Positions 23,721 to 37,345 of a stretch of 64,000 nt of DNA are shown piece by piece. This DNA is from Megamerina dolium. Lineage: Eukaryota > Arthropoda > Insecta > Diptera > Megamerinidae. The first letter of the stretch is position 1. Every line of letters begins with the position of its first letter. A model generated the notes under the pieces. That model saw nothing but the letters and a program-made list of their open reading frames with translations. It did not search any database and was not told the origin of the DNA. The DNA lies in NCBI GenBank assembly GCA_963854835.1, contig OY978528.1, forward strand, positions 55,792,822 through 55,856,821, read 5' to 3'. A program made the position numbers and the translations under genes.

Positions 23721-25520
23721 AAAAATTAATGGGGATTAGTCATACAATATATCTTTCTAAGAACGATTCGGTTTGTTTCAATGAATGACTCATCTTCCAT
23801 CATTTTATTCCTTTTACGTTAAGGACGTAACACGACCAGTACAAGACAAACCATTCCAGCATTCATATTCTGCGACACCAAATACTTATAGATATATTTA
23901 TCTTGTCTGCCAAACACAGCATTTATATTATTCCTGTGGCTATGTAATTGGTATAGTGTAAACAACGCCATAATCGAATCTCTCAATTACTCTTGTACCT
24001 ACAATCCTATTTAAATTCGACTGGTTAAACCGAAAATTTATATTATTTACATAATTATTATGTGTTTTATTCATTTTATCTTAATTTGAAGCTACTCGAC
24101 ACTCGAAAGAAACTTTTTTATACATCCTTCAATTTCTGTCAGAATTTAATACTCACACTGTGTTGTTTGGGAATTTCATCGTTAGTTTTTCGCAATCGTT
24201 AACATCAAATATTTATGTATACAATTATTTAATTAGATAATTGTTATAATTGGCGCAAATTAGAATGAAAATTGAGGAAAAATCGACTTTTTGAAGTAGG
24301 TGTGCCTTCTGTGAATATGAGAATAACTCAATTAGCTTGGAAAATAAGAGACCATTCATACAGTTTTACATTACTTGCATGCTTGGAATATGATATTTAG
24401 TCAATTATTATTAATTATTTTTGCGATAATGATTGTTTTTTTCTTATAAACATAAAGCAGTTGGATTTTTGTTTTTTTATATGCAAACATATGACATTCA
24501 GCTAATTTTGTTATCAAATTATAACAGTCTTCCTTCATATATACATTGTATACAGTCTAGTTCATGTTACTGCAACAAAATAATATCATGGTCTCAATTA
24601 ATTTTTGCTTTTATGCATTTATTTTTATTTTTAATTCTTTTTTTAAGCCGTATTTACTTATTATAGCATGCCACTCACAATTTTTGTCATTCACCTGTAG
24701 ACATATATTTATACATATTATATATATATATGTGTCTTGAAGACTTTTCTATGTAACTTTTCCCGTAAAAGAAGGAAGATTATGAGCACGAGTCAAGTCT
24801 TGTAATGTATTTTATAAATTTAGTTACGTATATATGGTATATACCAATGGCTTGTGTACGCCTACTAACACAATAACTTATGACAATACAAGTGATTACG
24901 ATGATGTTGGTATCAATAACCATTATTTTCTCAAAATTAAGTTGACTTGATCATGTGTCACTACTGTGATTTGTAATATTACATTCCAAGCAAACAATCA
25001 ACTTCACAATCATATTGCTATAGCAACAAAATTAATTATAAGATGAAAATCAAATATATGTATAGTATGTACATGTAGCAATGGAGGTCAATAAAAGACT
25101 CGAAATGTATTTACACGTGTTGCTCTTATTTAATTATGAGGCACAATACACTTACATATACTACCTGAGTTTCTGCGTTTTAATGAATTGACCTGTTATC
25201 CCGCTGCCATTTCAAGTGCTAAAATTAATTATTACGACAAATCAAATGGCATTTACTCGTATTTATTTAATTTAGATAAGTATGAGAAAAATAATTTCCA
25301 AGTATTATAAAGCTACGAACGAAATAATTAAATAGCATAAAATTGTTGTTGAAAAATAATTTCTTATGGATATTGAAGTTTCTATCCGAACAAACAAACA
25401 AACAATCGTTGATAGAGGTCAACAGCTGTCTTTAGAATAAATACATACATACGCATACAACAAATTAATCCTTTTGGCTTACTATTATTGTTGTAATTTT
25501 ATATTTCTATTTTAAGAAAA
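23721..25520. other. AT-rich spacer, nothing recognised
   Basis: AT-rich non-coding DNA. No coding frame or repeat stands out. Confidence 0.55.
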
Positions 25521-25704
25521 GCCGTAGCTCAGTGGTTAGTGTGTTGGCCGTCCACAAGCACAACTTTAATATCGAAAAGATTTTTCTTGGGAACTGTACC
25601 CACCTCTAGGCAAGCCACTGGCAATTCTTTCGGCAGTAACAATCTTCATATACTGTCCAAAAATTAATACGCGCAAAAGTACTGGAAGAGAAGCTTTGCC
25701 AAAG
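25521..25704 (+). mobile_element. tRNA-derived SINE, internally deleted copy
   Basis: Begins GCCGTAGCTCAGTGGTTAGT, identical to the head of the SINE at 35451. It then loses much of the tRNA half including the B box, and continues with diverged body sequence (ATATCGA.AAGATTTTTCTT, CCGGCAGTAACA-like, ACTGTCCAAA, GGAAGAGAAGCT). An old copy. Confidence 0.75.
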
Positions 25705-27334
<1,630 letters not shown>

Positions 27335-27340
<6 letters not shown>

Positions 27341-27692
27341 AAATATGTGGCCACATAAAGCCCCAAAGGGCTCATTGGCCGAGCTTCTCTTCCATTACTG
27401 TTGTGCGTCTTAAATTTCGGACAATATTAGAAGGGACCTACTTATTTTAGCCGGTTCCGAACGGCAGAACACTTGTGACATTACTTTTTCTGAGCTTTGT
27501 CACAGAGTTCTTTAAGAAGCTTTTTCATGGCAAGTTGTTACTGTCGGAAGAATTGCCAATTGCTTGCCGACAGGTAGGTACCGTTCGAAAGAAAAATCTT
27601 ATCGATATTAAATTTGTTATGCATCAGCCGGGGATTGAACCACCGACCTACAGATCAGAAGGCGAACACACTAACCACTGAGCTATGGCACC
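27335..27692 (-). mobile_element. tRNA-derived SINE, near full length
   Basis: Minus-strand copy. Its head at 27689-27680 reads GCCATAGCTCAGTGGTTAG (A box), and the B box GGTTCAATCCCC is at 27641-27630. The body runs to the conserved 3' end near 27348 (GGGGCTTTATGTGG). The AT array to its left is the 3' tail. About 90 percent or more like the copy at 35445 by eye. Confidence 0.85.
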
Positions 27693-28059
27693 ATATATAT
27701 ATATATGTGGGCGATAGACTGAATTAAGCTACTCGTCACACATAATTTCATAATTTCTTTGAAATGATATGTCACATCGATGTTCTGCACAATTAATATG
27801 TTTTGTACATGCAATATTTTATTGCTAAAAAAAAGCGATAAAACCAAAGTAATTATTTCAGTATTAACACGCTTGCATAAGAAAGCATAGAGCTCGAAAA
27901 TTAAATAATAACAGCGTCGTTCCAATATAAATATTTACTTTTAAATACTACAATAACATTTTAAACGCCTCACACGTCATACTTTTAAACTCTTTTTTCT
28001 TTCTGCTCAGCTCGCACCATATTGTGTAGGTGTTCAAGTATATTTTAAATGATTTTTTC
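27693..28059. other. AT-rich spacer, nothing recognised
   Basis: Short AT-rich stretch between a SINE and a mariner relic. Confidence 0.55.
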
Positions 28060-28512
28060 CAGATTTTCAGGCTTTATATAACCAAATTGCCACAATATAT
28101 TTTATTCGAAGTATTTTACATAGGAAGCTACAACTTTTTCCCATCTTTTAGGGGGCTCATTAGATCCGTTCCAATAGAACCGCTCATCTTTTGATGTCAA
28201 GATCTTATCAACCAAATTTTTGATAACTTCGATAATTCGGACAAGGCATTTATATATAGATAGAGGGGCCAATGTCTAACTTATACGGCGAGTGGGGTAA
28301 AACTTTCCATCCGCTATATTCCAAGTACGTTTTAACGGATTGCGCATTATGTGGCGGAGCATTATCATGACGGAAAATCAATGACCCGTATTTGGTAGCC
28401 CATTTCCACCAGTTTTGGTTCAATGCTCGCTTCAATTTGATGAGTTGTTGTCGGTAGCGTTCACCATTAATGGTTTACCCTTCTGATCCCACCAAATACC
28501 TTCAACCGAAAT
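28060..28512 (-). pseudogene. mariner transposase relic (C-terminal half)
   Basis: The open stretch 28435-28250 has LIFRHDNAPPH, with the second catalytic aspartate. The third catalytic position, expected 34 residues later in APSDY, is replaced (GPSIY). Upstream, to 28512, a degenerate block corresponds to the WWDQKG region. Downstream, to about 28060, the frame is shifted but the final motifs are still discernible. Subfamily distinct from the copies at 2.5 and 5 kb. Confidence 0.65.
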
Positions 28513-28527
28513 GAATATACTTTATAA

Positions 28528-28800
28528 ACTGCCAGAACAACCATATTTAAGCTGTGGATTAGTATTGTGAGGGTTGCTGAATTTACAAGAAATGGGCGAA
28601 CCACGTCCACCCATTTGTATAGCTCCCATACAAAGCTTCTGAATTTGTTTTATATTTAAACCATCATAACTTCAGGAGTTTTCAGTTTAAAAGAACCATA
28701 TTTAACACGAAGGATAATATTGCAGTATGTTATAAATTTGCGGTGAATCACGCCTATTACTTAATGTAGCTCCTATTCGAAGTCGCGGGATTATCTTAAA
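28528..28800 (+). mobile_element. Helentron-like family, internal fragment
   Basis: Carries the internal landmarks GTGGATTAGTATTGT, AAATGGGCG.ACCACG, AGCTCCCATACAAAG and CATAACTTC of the dispersed family, but neither terminus. It abuts the mariner relic on its left. Confidence 0.6.
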
Positions 28801-29141
28801 TTTTATATAATCCTTTTTTCTTTAATTCTTATATTACTTTTTCTTCTACGTAATACTGCTACTTGAGAATTTATTTATAGTAATAAAAGTTGACATATCC
28901 TATGCTCATATTATTAAATCATCTGAAAGAAAATAATTTAAATACGTGAATTATTAGTGTGAATCCTTTTCATTTAATGAATTAGAGAGATAACAGCATT
29001 ATAATACCACTGTCTTATTTAAAAAGCAAATTCTATAGAAGAAGAATTATTTAGGTATTGTATATTAACACCATGTGCATGGGTAAAGAGTAAGGTACCT
29101 GAAAGATTTAAACAAAATATTTATTAATTAGTAATTACTAA
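28801..29141. other. AT-rich spacer, nothing recognised
   Basis: Short AT-rich stretch before the LINE copy. Confidence 0.55.
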
Positions 29142-31540
29142 CAAACCCCGATGGTGGAACAAAGAATTGGCCGAACTAAGTACAGAGAGTAGAAAATTAT
29201 TAAACAAAGCAAAGAGGTCCAGGCTGGAATTAGACTGGGACCTGCACAAAGAATCTCTAAAGAAATACAAAAGATCCTTAGGAAAGTGAAATAGCAATCG
29301 TGGAAAACCCTACTGCGAAGATATTGAAGGAATTTCCGAAGCTGCAAAAACTACCGCCTCAGAATAAGAGGCACTAGAACTCCTCACTGACACACACTTT
29401 GCAGTCAAACAACACGGAGTGCTGTCGAATGCACATACGCACGAAGACAACTTCTCGTAAGATCGAGGGTTTCAAATCATTTAAGTCACCAGTACCAGAT
29501 GAAATTGTTCCTGATCAGCTACAAAATCTAGAAAAAAGGGTCAGGAGTAATCTTCATCGGCTGTATTTGCCTTAAGTACATTCCGAAGGAATTGTGCAGA
29601 GTGAGAGTTGTCCAAATGTAGGGAAATGCTCACACAAAAATTCCAAAAACTTCCGAGCCATAAGCCCCTCTTCTTTTTTACTAAAGACAGAAGAAATCTG
29701 ATAGATCTACACCTCATACAAACGATTGACCGTAGTACACCTCCGAGTGCCAGCGCTCCTACACCAAAGGCAAGTCAGTAGAAACAGCCCTGCACACTTT
29801 AATATATACCATAAAGAATTCTATGGACCACAAGCACTCCATATTGGCAGCATTTATGATTATAGAAGGTGCCTTCAACAATGTCGAGTTAGGAGCCATC
29901 ACAGAAGCTGAATTTCTAAATTTCTACTAAATAGAAATATTCCCCAAATCTGGGTGGCTGCTCCCTCTTAAGGAGAGTCAGCATAGGAACGCCACAAGAA
30001 GGCGTCATTTCACCCATTCTCACCCACTACTGAGAAGTCTATAGGCATGGAGCTACAAAGTAATAGCGTATGCGGACGATATAGGCCTCAGTGTAACCGG
30101 CGAATTACCGGGCGCTATAAGGACCTTATGCAAAACTCGTAAAAGAAATGTAGCAGATTGGCCGACATCCATTGTTTAAACGCAATCCTGTCGAAGTCGA
30201 AACAGGTTCCCTTCAGCAGAATATACAAACCAGAATCTTTTTCAACATTCAGACGCAACAACACTACCCTCGAGTTCAAAGAAGAGGCTACATTTTTGGG
30301 ACTAGTCATACATAAGAAGTCAAACTAGAAAAAGAACATGAAAAGCTGATCCCAGGAGGCATCAGTCGAGCTGTATGGCTGCAAGAGGGCAATAGGCACC
30401 CACCGAAATATACTCTGTAGAATACAACGTTCGGTTTGTATAATAATTACAGGCGCATTAAGGCCATAACGAGCCTCAAATTAAGAGCGGCACATCAATG
30501 GTTGCAACATCAAAGTAGCCATTCTTCGATAGTCAATCAAACAACTGATATTGGGGAACTGGTTTAAACTATCCCAACTTTCAAGTTCAACAAAAGACTC
30601 ACCACTCATATACCTGCCAAGAGGGAATGGGATGGGGGAACTCCAGAACTTCTGAATAAATACAACCTGATCTTCACTGACGTCTCCAAGTCTGATGAAG
30701 CCATGGCGAAAAGGTATACTTAAACGCCTTAGGAATCACATACTCTTTCAACCTGCCTAATCACTCCAGTGTCTTCCAAGCGGAGGTTAAGGCAATAGAT
30801 GTAGAAAACAAAATCTCCATGAGAAATATTGGTATTATCTTTGAAAGTCAGGCTGATATCAAAGTACTTGGATCACACATTTTAACATCCAAGACCACGA
30901 ATTACTGCCACAAATCTCTCAATGAGATGGCTGAGCAGTATAATCTGCACCTAATGTGGGTGCTGGGTCATAAGGACGTTCCAGGCAACTACAGGGCGCA
31001 CGAACTGGACAAAAATGGCACGACTCTAGAACTCTTCACTGATTTTGCAAGCATGAGCACTCCATTTAGCACCTGTAAGCTAGCAATAAAGGGGAGAATG
31101 ATAGACAAGACAAATGTCCTCTGACACGCTCTATCATGGGCAAAACGACCCAACAGATCTAGCCACAGCTAGACTGGAACCGCGCAAAAAGTCTGCTCAG
31201 TCTAGATAGAAGCATGTTGAGGGTCACGACGGGAGTAAATACAGGTCACTGCGTCCTTGGCACATATGCTAGGAGGATAGAATTAGGCCATCTAACACAT
31301 GACCCTTGCAGAAGCTGCAGAGACGAGGAAGAGGCACTTTGCCGCAAGTGCATGTCACATCAACACATCAACATCAACAGCAAAAGTGAGGGGTCACACA
31401 TGCTTTTTTTTTAAGCTCAAAATGGTTTTAGTTAGCGAGTTAGGGATAGAGACAGTGTAGTAACATAATGGACGTATGTTGGCCTGAGTGTACCCCTTCG
31501 GGGCAGCCATCCCTTATCTGCCTACGTAACATGTTGTGGT
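29142..31540 (+). mobile_element. LINE with RNase H (I/Loa-type), long but heavily decayed
   Basis: Read across frames, the order is: the endonuclease-to-RT linker (KPRWWNKELAEL, 29142 on); fragments of the RT fingers and palm; the active site AYADD at 30066-30080; a YLG-type block; then an RNase H domain with VFQAEVKAI (near 30775), a degenerate SQADIK, and HLMWVLGHKDVPGN (30950-30995). After that come a C-terminal region and a 3' untranslated end with CCCCTTCGGGGCAGCCATCC (31491-31510). Dozens of stops and shifts exclude activity. It is the most complete RNase H LINE in the window. Confidence 0.75.
30819..31124 (+). pseudogene. RNase H domain remnant of the LINE
   Basis: The longest open stretch inside the decayed LINE (about 100 codons). 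It includes the serine-glutamine remnant of the DSQAAIK block and the WVLGHKDVPGN block, where the usual proline of WVPGH is leucine. The catalytic aspartates cannot all be accounted for, so the domain is presumed inactive. Confidence 0.65.
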
Positions 31541-32371
31541 TACAAAGTAAAAAAATATTTTAGTACCTTAACGAAAAAATTGGTTTTTGTGATCAAATAA
31601 TTACACTAAACGTGAACAAAATTCCATTTAACAACATCGAAAAAACTAAATCAAGTAGGAATTTCGAAGATGTAGGTACTAGACCTGTGACAATGCACGA
31701 CACCTTAACTTTGATACACTATTTTGTAAAGTAAATTTTGAGGACCACCTCTAATATGCTCTACAGCACCAATAAGTCGACTCCAGATATGCAACATTGA
31801 CCTACATTAGTTTTTCCTTTTCCCCTGCCTTTATCTCTTCACGAGGGCTCCAGTACAAAATTTACTTTTTTACATAATTCGCTGGTATTACCAAATGGCT
31901 CTAATGGTATAAATTATATACCTGATCCCAATTCATTTTTGCTACATTATTTTTTTTCCATCCGTCTTTCACCGTCTATCTCCACTTTCCAGACAGGCTC
32001 CCAACAAAATGAACGGTCCAGTAATCGCTTCTAGAGAGGTGTACTGTGGGGCCCAGGCATATATTGTTCTATCTATAATTTACAACATATGTTTTGGTAC
32101 TGTATTCAATGTATATTTCATCCATTTTTAATAATGTTAATTAATAATGTAAATTCAGCTTTGATATGTATTTTGTGATAATATACATATCATCTTGAAT
32201 GAAAGATATTAAATTTGTCTCAGTAAGTAAACATATAAGGATGACTAAAATAAATTGTTTGAATACACAAAATTTCATATACATATTAAAATGTGGTTCT
32301 GGAAATTAATTAATTGAAATTCATGGAAAGTGTGTCTTTAAAGAACATTCTTCAAATATTAAATACAATTT
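31541..32371. other. spacer, nothing recognised
   Basis: Mixed AT-rich sequence downstream of the LINE. No frame or repeat recognised. Confidence 0.5.
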
Positions 32372-32718
32372 ATGTTTAACATGTAAAATAAAAAAATAAA
32401 TATGTGGCACTTAAAGCCCCAAAGGGCTGATTGGCCGAGCTTCTCTTCCATTACTTTTGTGCGTCTTAAATTTGGACAGTATTAGAAGGCACCTACTTAT
32501 TTTAGCCGGTTCCGAACGGCAGAACACTTGTGACATCTCTTTTTCTGAGCTTTGTCACAGAGTTCTTTAAGAAGCTTTCTCATGGCAAGTTGTTACTGTC
32601 GGAAGAATTGCCAATTGCTTGCCGACTGGTGGGTACCATTCGAAAGAAAAATCTTATCGATATTAAATTTGTTATGCATCAGCCGGGGATTGATGCTACG
32701 GCACATGTTTAACATGTA
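32372..32718 (-). mobile_element. tRNA-derived SINE with perfect 14-bp target duplication
   Basis: The element proper is 32386-32704, flanked by ATGTTTAACATGTA at 32372-32385 and again at 32705-32718. It lies on the minus strand, with its 3' end at the left marked by an AAATAAAAAAATAAAT-type tail instead of an AT array. The body matches the 35.4 kb copy closely. The tRNA head has lost the stretch between the two promoter boxes (junction near 32691-32698), so this copy cannot have a normal internal promoter. Confidence 0.9.
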
Positions 32719-33344
32719 GTATATCAATAATACTTAATTTAAATTACATATTACTCAGACACACACACACATAAAAACAGATTTATGGAAAGTACATATA
32801 TACATATGTATGTGTGTATATTTTGGTTGTAAAGTGTACCTATATAAATTACATCTAAATCATTTTTTAAACAATTACATACTCAAATACCTAGAAAATA
32901 CATATAACAACAAATACCAAAGACCGAGAATATTTGTGACATTTTTATTTCAATTGCATTTAGATAGCTTGCTGTTCCATCGAGTATGGAAATATGTTTA
33001 TAGTACTTACATACAATTACAGATGGAAATTAAATATTTAAATGGCTTTAAAAAGTTCGTAACATATAAAAAATGAACTTTTTATTTCACAATTCTTTTT
33101 ACTCTCTCTCTCTCTCTCTCTCACGCACACACATTTGATTTCTGTTCTATTTCAGTTTTCTTTTTTTAATCTGTATCAGATTTGTGATGGAATTTAAATG
33201 AACATTTAATTTAAATGCCACCAAAACATCAAAATTACTTTAAAATAAAATTATTTCAAAAAATGTTAATTTAAGCGTATGCGTGATTTGATATAAATTC
33301 ATTAGATTTATTGAGATTATTATTATTATTGCAAAAGATTTGAG
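32719..33344. other. AT-rich spacer with a short CT/CA microsatellite
   Basis: Non-coding; contains (CT)n followed by (CA)n at about 33102-33131. The open frame 32810-33076 has no recognisable features. Confidence 0.6.
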
Positions 33345-33981
33345 TCCGCACTCACACTGGTGTGGACTCATCCATCAAGAGAAAGAATAGTGCGTATGGA
33401 GGAAAATATTGTTGCTGTTGGGCATAGTATAGCGGAGGACCGAAATAAGTCAATTCGGTACTGAGCGCAGCAATTGGAGTTGGGTCTATCCATTTATGGA
33501 AAATTTTGTATTTGTTTATTCCCATATAATATCCAGCTAGTGCATGAATTGAAGCTGCAAGGTCATCAATCTCGTCGTTTGTTTTGCCAGTGGTCAATTG
33601 GAAGTTGATCTATTGCTATATCGCAAAATTTTATTCACTGGAGAGGCTCATTTTTGGCTTAATGGGTAGATAAGCAAAATTGCCGGATTTAGAGTGAAGA
33701 CAATCCAAAAGAAATTCTGCAGACACCATTACGTCCACAAAAACTTACTGTTTGGTGCGGTTATGGGCTGGTGGAATCATTGGTACATACTTCTTTAAAA
33801 ACGCGCCAGGCAACAACGTCACTGTAGGTTTATTGAAGGAAACATTTGACGACAACATAATCTCTCAAAATTGACCTGTGAACTATTTTGAAACATTCTG
33901 CGATTTAACACCTTTGGACTTTTTTTTTTGTGGGGATATGTAAAAGGGCTAGTTTAAGCTGATAAACCAGCAACTTTGGAT
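33345..33981 (+). pseudogene. mariner-like transposase relic, probably DD41D (rosa-type)
   Basis: Plus-strand broken frames begin with a VWTHPSRERI.RMEENI block, a helix-turn-helix part (AEDRNKSIR, then LWKIL, then YKIQL-like). Next come FYSLERLIFGLMG (the family's FSDEAHFWLNG block), LTVWCGLWAGGIIG (in a shifted frame) and DLTPLDFFF..KG. The block holding the second catalytic aspartate is deleted just after NNVTV. In the family the DLTPLD aspartate lies about 41 residues after the second one; this spacing is from memory of the family. The frame is cut at 33981 by the inverted repeat element that follows. Confidence 0.6.
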
Positions 33982-34955
33982 GGGGCCGACCAAATTATAC
34001 CCTACATATGTAGATATGGTTATATACAAAAATTTTTCACGCATGTCCATCTTGTTCTTTTACTTCCATTACTTTGTATAGGTGCTACATTAAGAAGTAG
34101 GTGTGGCTCTCCAATTTTTTTAGGAATAATTTTGGCCTAGAATACTAATATATACCTGAAATATAGGCGAGGTATTCTGTAAGTTATGGGTGTTTTAAAG
34201 ATTAAGATCATTTCGATGCTTTATAGAGGAGCTATATAAAAAGTGGGAGTTGGCGTGCCTCTAACTATCTCTGCATTATTAATGCACACCTTAAATTTGG
34301 TTGTCCTACGCTGAATAGTTCGTAAGTTATACATTGCGGCTGAAGTTTTTTTTTAATTTTCGCAACTTTGTATGATAGTCCTATTAAGAAATGGACGTGG
34401 CATGCTGCTTTCATGCCACATTATTGTGTTTGCTCTAGGCAAAAAACTGCCAAAATTACAGCAGTTTAAATTTAAAAGAAATTCGGCCATTTGGTATCGA
34501 GGCTACTATAAAGGGTGGGCATGGCTAGCCCATTTCTTGTAAATCTAACTATCTTTACAAGGATAATTCGCAACTTAAATGTGGTCGTCTACGTTGAATA
34601 GTTTGTAAGTTATCGCGGTAAACACATTTTGTTTAATTCCTGGACTTTGTATGGGAGCCACATAAAGAAATGGGAGTGGCTTTCTGATCTTATGCCGAGC
34701 TCGGAAATAATATGGCAGGAAATCAGCGTGCCACGCCCACTTTTTCTTGGGGCTCCCATACAAAGTGGCGGAAATTTAAAAAAAAAGTCAACACCGCCCT
34801 AACCTACAAACTGTTGGTGAGCCACGCTTACCTCTTAATGTAGCACCTATACAAAGTAATGGAAGTAAAAGAACAAGATGGTTATGCGAGCAAACTTTTT
34901 ACATATAAGATATATCTACATATGCAGGGTATAATTTGGTCGGCTCCAGCCGAGC
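33982..34955. mobile_element. head-to-head inverted Helentron-like composite
   Basis: Both ends are the 3' terminus of the dispersed family, facing outward: the left reads GGGGCCGACCAAATTATACC and the right GGTATAATTTGGTCGGC. The outer 130 or so bases on each side are inverted copies, sharing for example TACTTCCATTACTTTG with its complement. Inside, the orientation flips near 34690-34700 at CCGAGCTCGG. Neither 5' end is present. Internal units with AGTGGGCGTGGC-type motifs recur throughout. Confidence 0.75.
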
Positions 34956-35430
34956 TAATTTTTTTTTCTACTTTCTAGTAGTAATGGGAGAAAGAATACT
35001 TTTGTTTTATAAATAATTGTAAGAAAAATGATATATAATACTTGCTGAAAAAGCATATTCTTATTTTATGAATGGAGCTCTCTTGTATTTCTTTGGTTAA
35101 CATTTTATCATGGTCTTTATTCTCATATCTATCATTTACTTAGGATCAATATATATCAAATTTGTGCCGCTTCTCTTATGCTGTATTACTACTCTACATA
35201 TTTATTTATTAAATATATTTTTACATACATAAATACTTCTGAATATAACTACAAACATACGAGTATACTATATACATATTGTACGTGGAATTTTGTCAGC
35301 TTCGCTTGTGTTAATTGCATAATTTTTCCATTGACAACGATAAAAGGTATTAATTTGCTAGCAATAAGTTAATTATTATTATGTTAATATATTGATATAC
35401 AAATGTATGTAGCTGTATTTTCATATAAAT
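34956..35430. other. AT-rich spacer, nothing recognised
   Basis: AT-rich sequence between the inverted composite and the SINE. Confidence 0.55.
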
Positions 35431-35454
35431 ACATGTCTATTATAGTGGGTGCCG

Positions 35455-35507
35455 TAGCTCAGTGGTTAGTGTGTTCGCCTTCTGATCTGTAGGTCGTGGT
35501 TCAATCC
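35455..35507 (+). promoter_or_regulatory. RNA polymerase III internal promoter (A and B boxes) of the SINE
   Basis: The A box TAGCTCAGTGG is at 35455-35465 and the B box GGTTCAATCC at 35498-35507, 43 bases apart start to start, as in tRNA genes. Both are close to the eukaryotic consensus, so this copy could be transcribed by polymerase III. Confidence 0.8.
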
Positions 35508-35787
35508 CCGGCTGATGCATAACAAATTTAATATCGATAAGATTTTTCTTTCGAATGGTACCCACCTGTCGGCAAGCAATTGGCAATTCTTCCGACAGTA
35601 ACAACTTGCCATGAAAAAGCTTCTTAAAGAACTCTGTGACATAGCTCAGAAAAAGTGATGTCACAAGTGTTCTGCCGTTCGGAACCGGCTAAAATAAGTA
35701 GGTCCCTTCTAATACTGTCCAAATTTAAGACGCAAAACAGTAATGGAAGAGAAGCTCGGCCAATGAGCCCTTTGGGGCTTTAAGTGC

Positions 35788-35914
<127 letters not shown>

Positions 35915-35924
35915 GTCTATTATA

Positions 35925-36589
35925 TTTTTGTTGACGAATTAAAAGTGTGATATGGTTGTGCGCAGCGATCAAGGGAAAATCAACTATGTAGTTGTAAATT
36001 TAATTTAATTTATATATTCGTAATGCTGAGAATTAATTGAATGCATGATTTGGTCTACTACCAAAATTAACTTCATTAATGTCAAACAATACATTATCTT
36101 GAGGGCTGCATTCATATATTCTTTTGTGGAATATTTATTTTACAAACGATATTGATGAATTTAACCTACATAGAAAGAACTTAATATTTTAATGTTTTTA
36201 AAATTAAAAAGTTTTTTTTTATTTAAATAAATTCTTAAATAAAATAATTTTCCTATTTTAACAAAATTTCGTACATTTCTACGTGAGTATTAGAAATCAC
36301 TTTGTCGCATCCGTACCGCATTACATTTGCTTGATATATATTTTAAAATCAAGCCCAGTAAATGTAAACGTGTACTCCATATGTAGGTGCTGACTTTCAT
36401 TAAATTTAAACTTTATTGTCTATACCGCATATCATAAGTGCGTACATTATTACAATTAATCAATATTACTCTCCCGCCTTAATACATATATACCCAACGA
36501 CATTAAAATCACTTATACCTTAGATTTAGATGTAGGTATAACTACTGGTAATTTGAAATTAACAACTTTTGGCAACGCAGGGGTATTTT
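35925..36589. other. AT-rich spacer, nothing recognised
   Basis: AT-rich non-coding DNA, turning GC-richer from about 36560 at the start of the LINE fragment. Confidence 0.55.
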
Positions 36590-37345
36590 TGGCAAGACGT
36601 GGGGACTTTTCCCTAGCAAGGTCCTATGGATCTACACTGCTATGATAAGACCAATCATCTTTTATACCCTGGTACCCTGGATGAGTCGACTATCCCTTGT
36701 GGAAGTGAAGTGAAGAGAAGGTTACAACTTACTGTGGCTTTATGTAGTACTGGGACCTTCCTTACCACATCTGGCCTAACTCTTGATGTTATGATGTATC
36801 TTCTCCTACTTGATGTTTTCATCCGAGGAGAGGCCATGAAGGCCATCTGTAGATTGATTTGCAACGGACACTGGTACGGCCCTATTCCGACTCTTGATAG
36901 CAGAGGCACAGGCGAGGGATTGCTCTGCGGCTGATTTAATCTGCCTTGAGCCTGCTTTGCCACTATCTGCTGGAGCCATCAAGGCCACGGTCAACATCTG
37001 GGCTAATCTAGTCTATAAGGTGACCTACCAGCCCGAGAGGGGCTGCATTTGGACGAAAAACATGCTACCTAACATATCGGGTAAATTGTCCTATCTCTAG
37101 GTAGAGGTGATTGCAGAATGCTAGCCAGCTTGGTAGCAGGCCACTTTCTATGGACAAAGCACATGGAAAAGGTAGGACTAGGAGACAGTGCACTTTGCCC
37201 AGCCTGTGAAGAAGAAAATGAGAAGGCGGACCACTTTTTACGTGTCTGACCTGCTTTCGCTCGAATCAGGTTTCAAGTCTTTGGCACTGACATGCTGAGG
37301 GGCTTCTGTACCACAGGATCTACTCCGATTTCTACAGAGAACGGG
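36590..37345 (+). mobile_element. LINE fragment (I/Loa-type), C-terminal part
   Basis: The plus strand encodes the end of a reverse transcriptase: IYTAMIRPII near 36629, then KRRLQLTVALCSTGTFLTT with LDVMMYLLLLDVFI, the thumb region of RNase H-type LINEs. After a gap where the RNase H domain should be, a block at 37100-37250 reads LVAGHFLWTKHMEK, then CPACEEENEKADHFL, the cysteine/histidine tail. Frameshifts and stops throughout. No clear 3' tail. Confidence 0.65.

Noticed and set aside
24433..24666. Phe/Leu-rich frame resembling membrane segments
   Set aside because: Hydrophobicity follows from T-rich sequence; no other support.
33352..33597. 81-codon minus-strand frame with a proline/tyrosine/glutamine stretch
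   Set aside because: The plus strand of the same bases encodes the N-terminal part of a mariner relic, which explains the composition.
35451..35515. A genuine tRNA gene
   Set aside because: A and B boxes are present but the cloverleaf arms do not pair properly, the same head recurs in several copies with a common body, and it lies inside a target duplication: it is a SINE.
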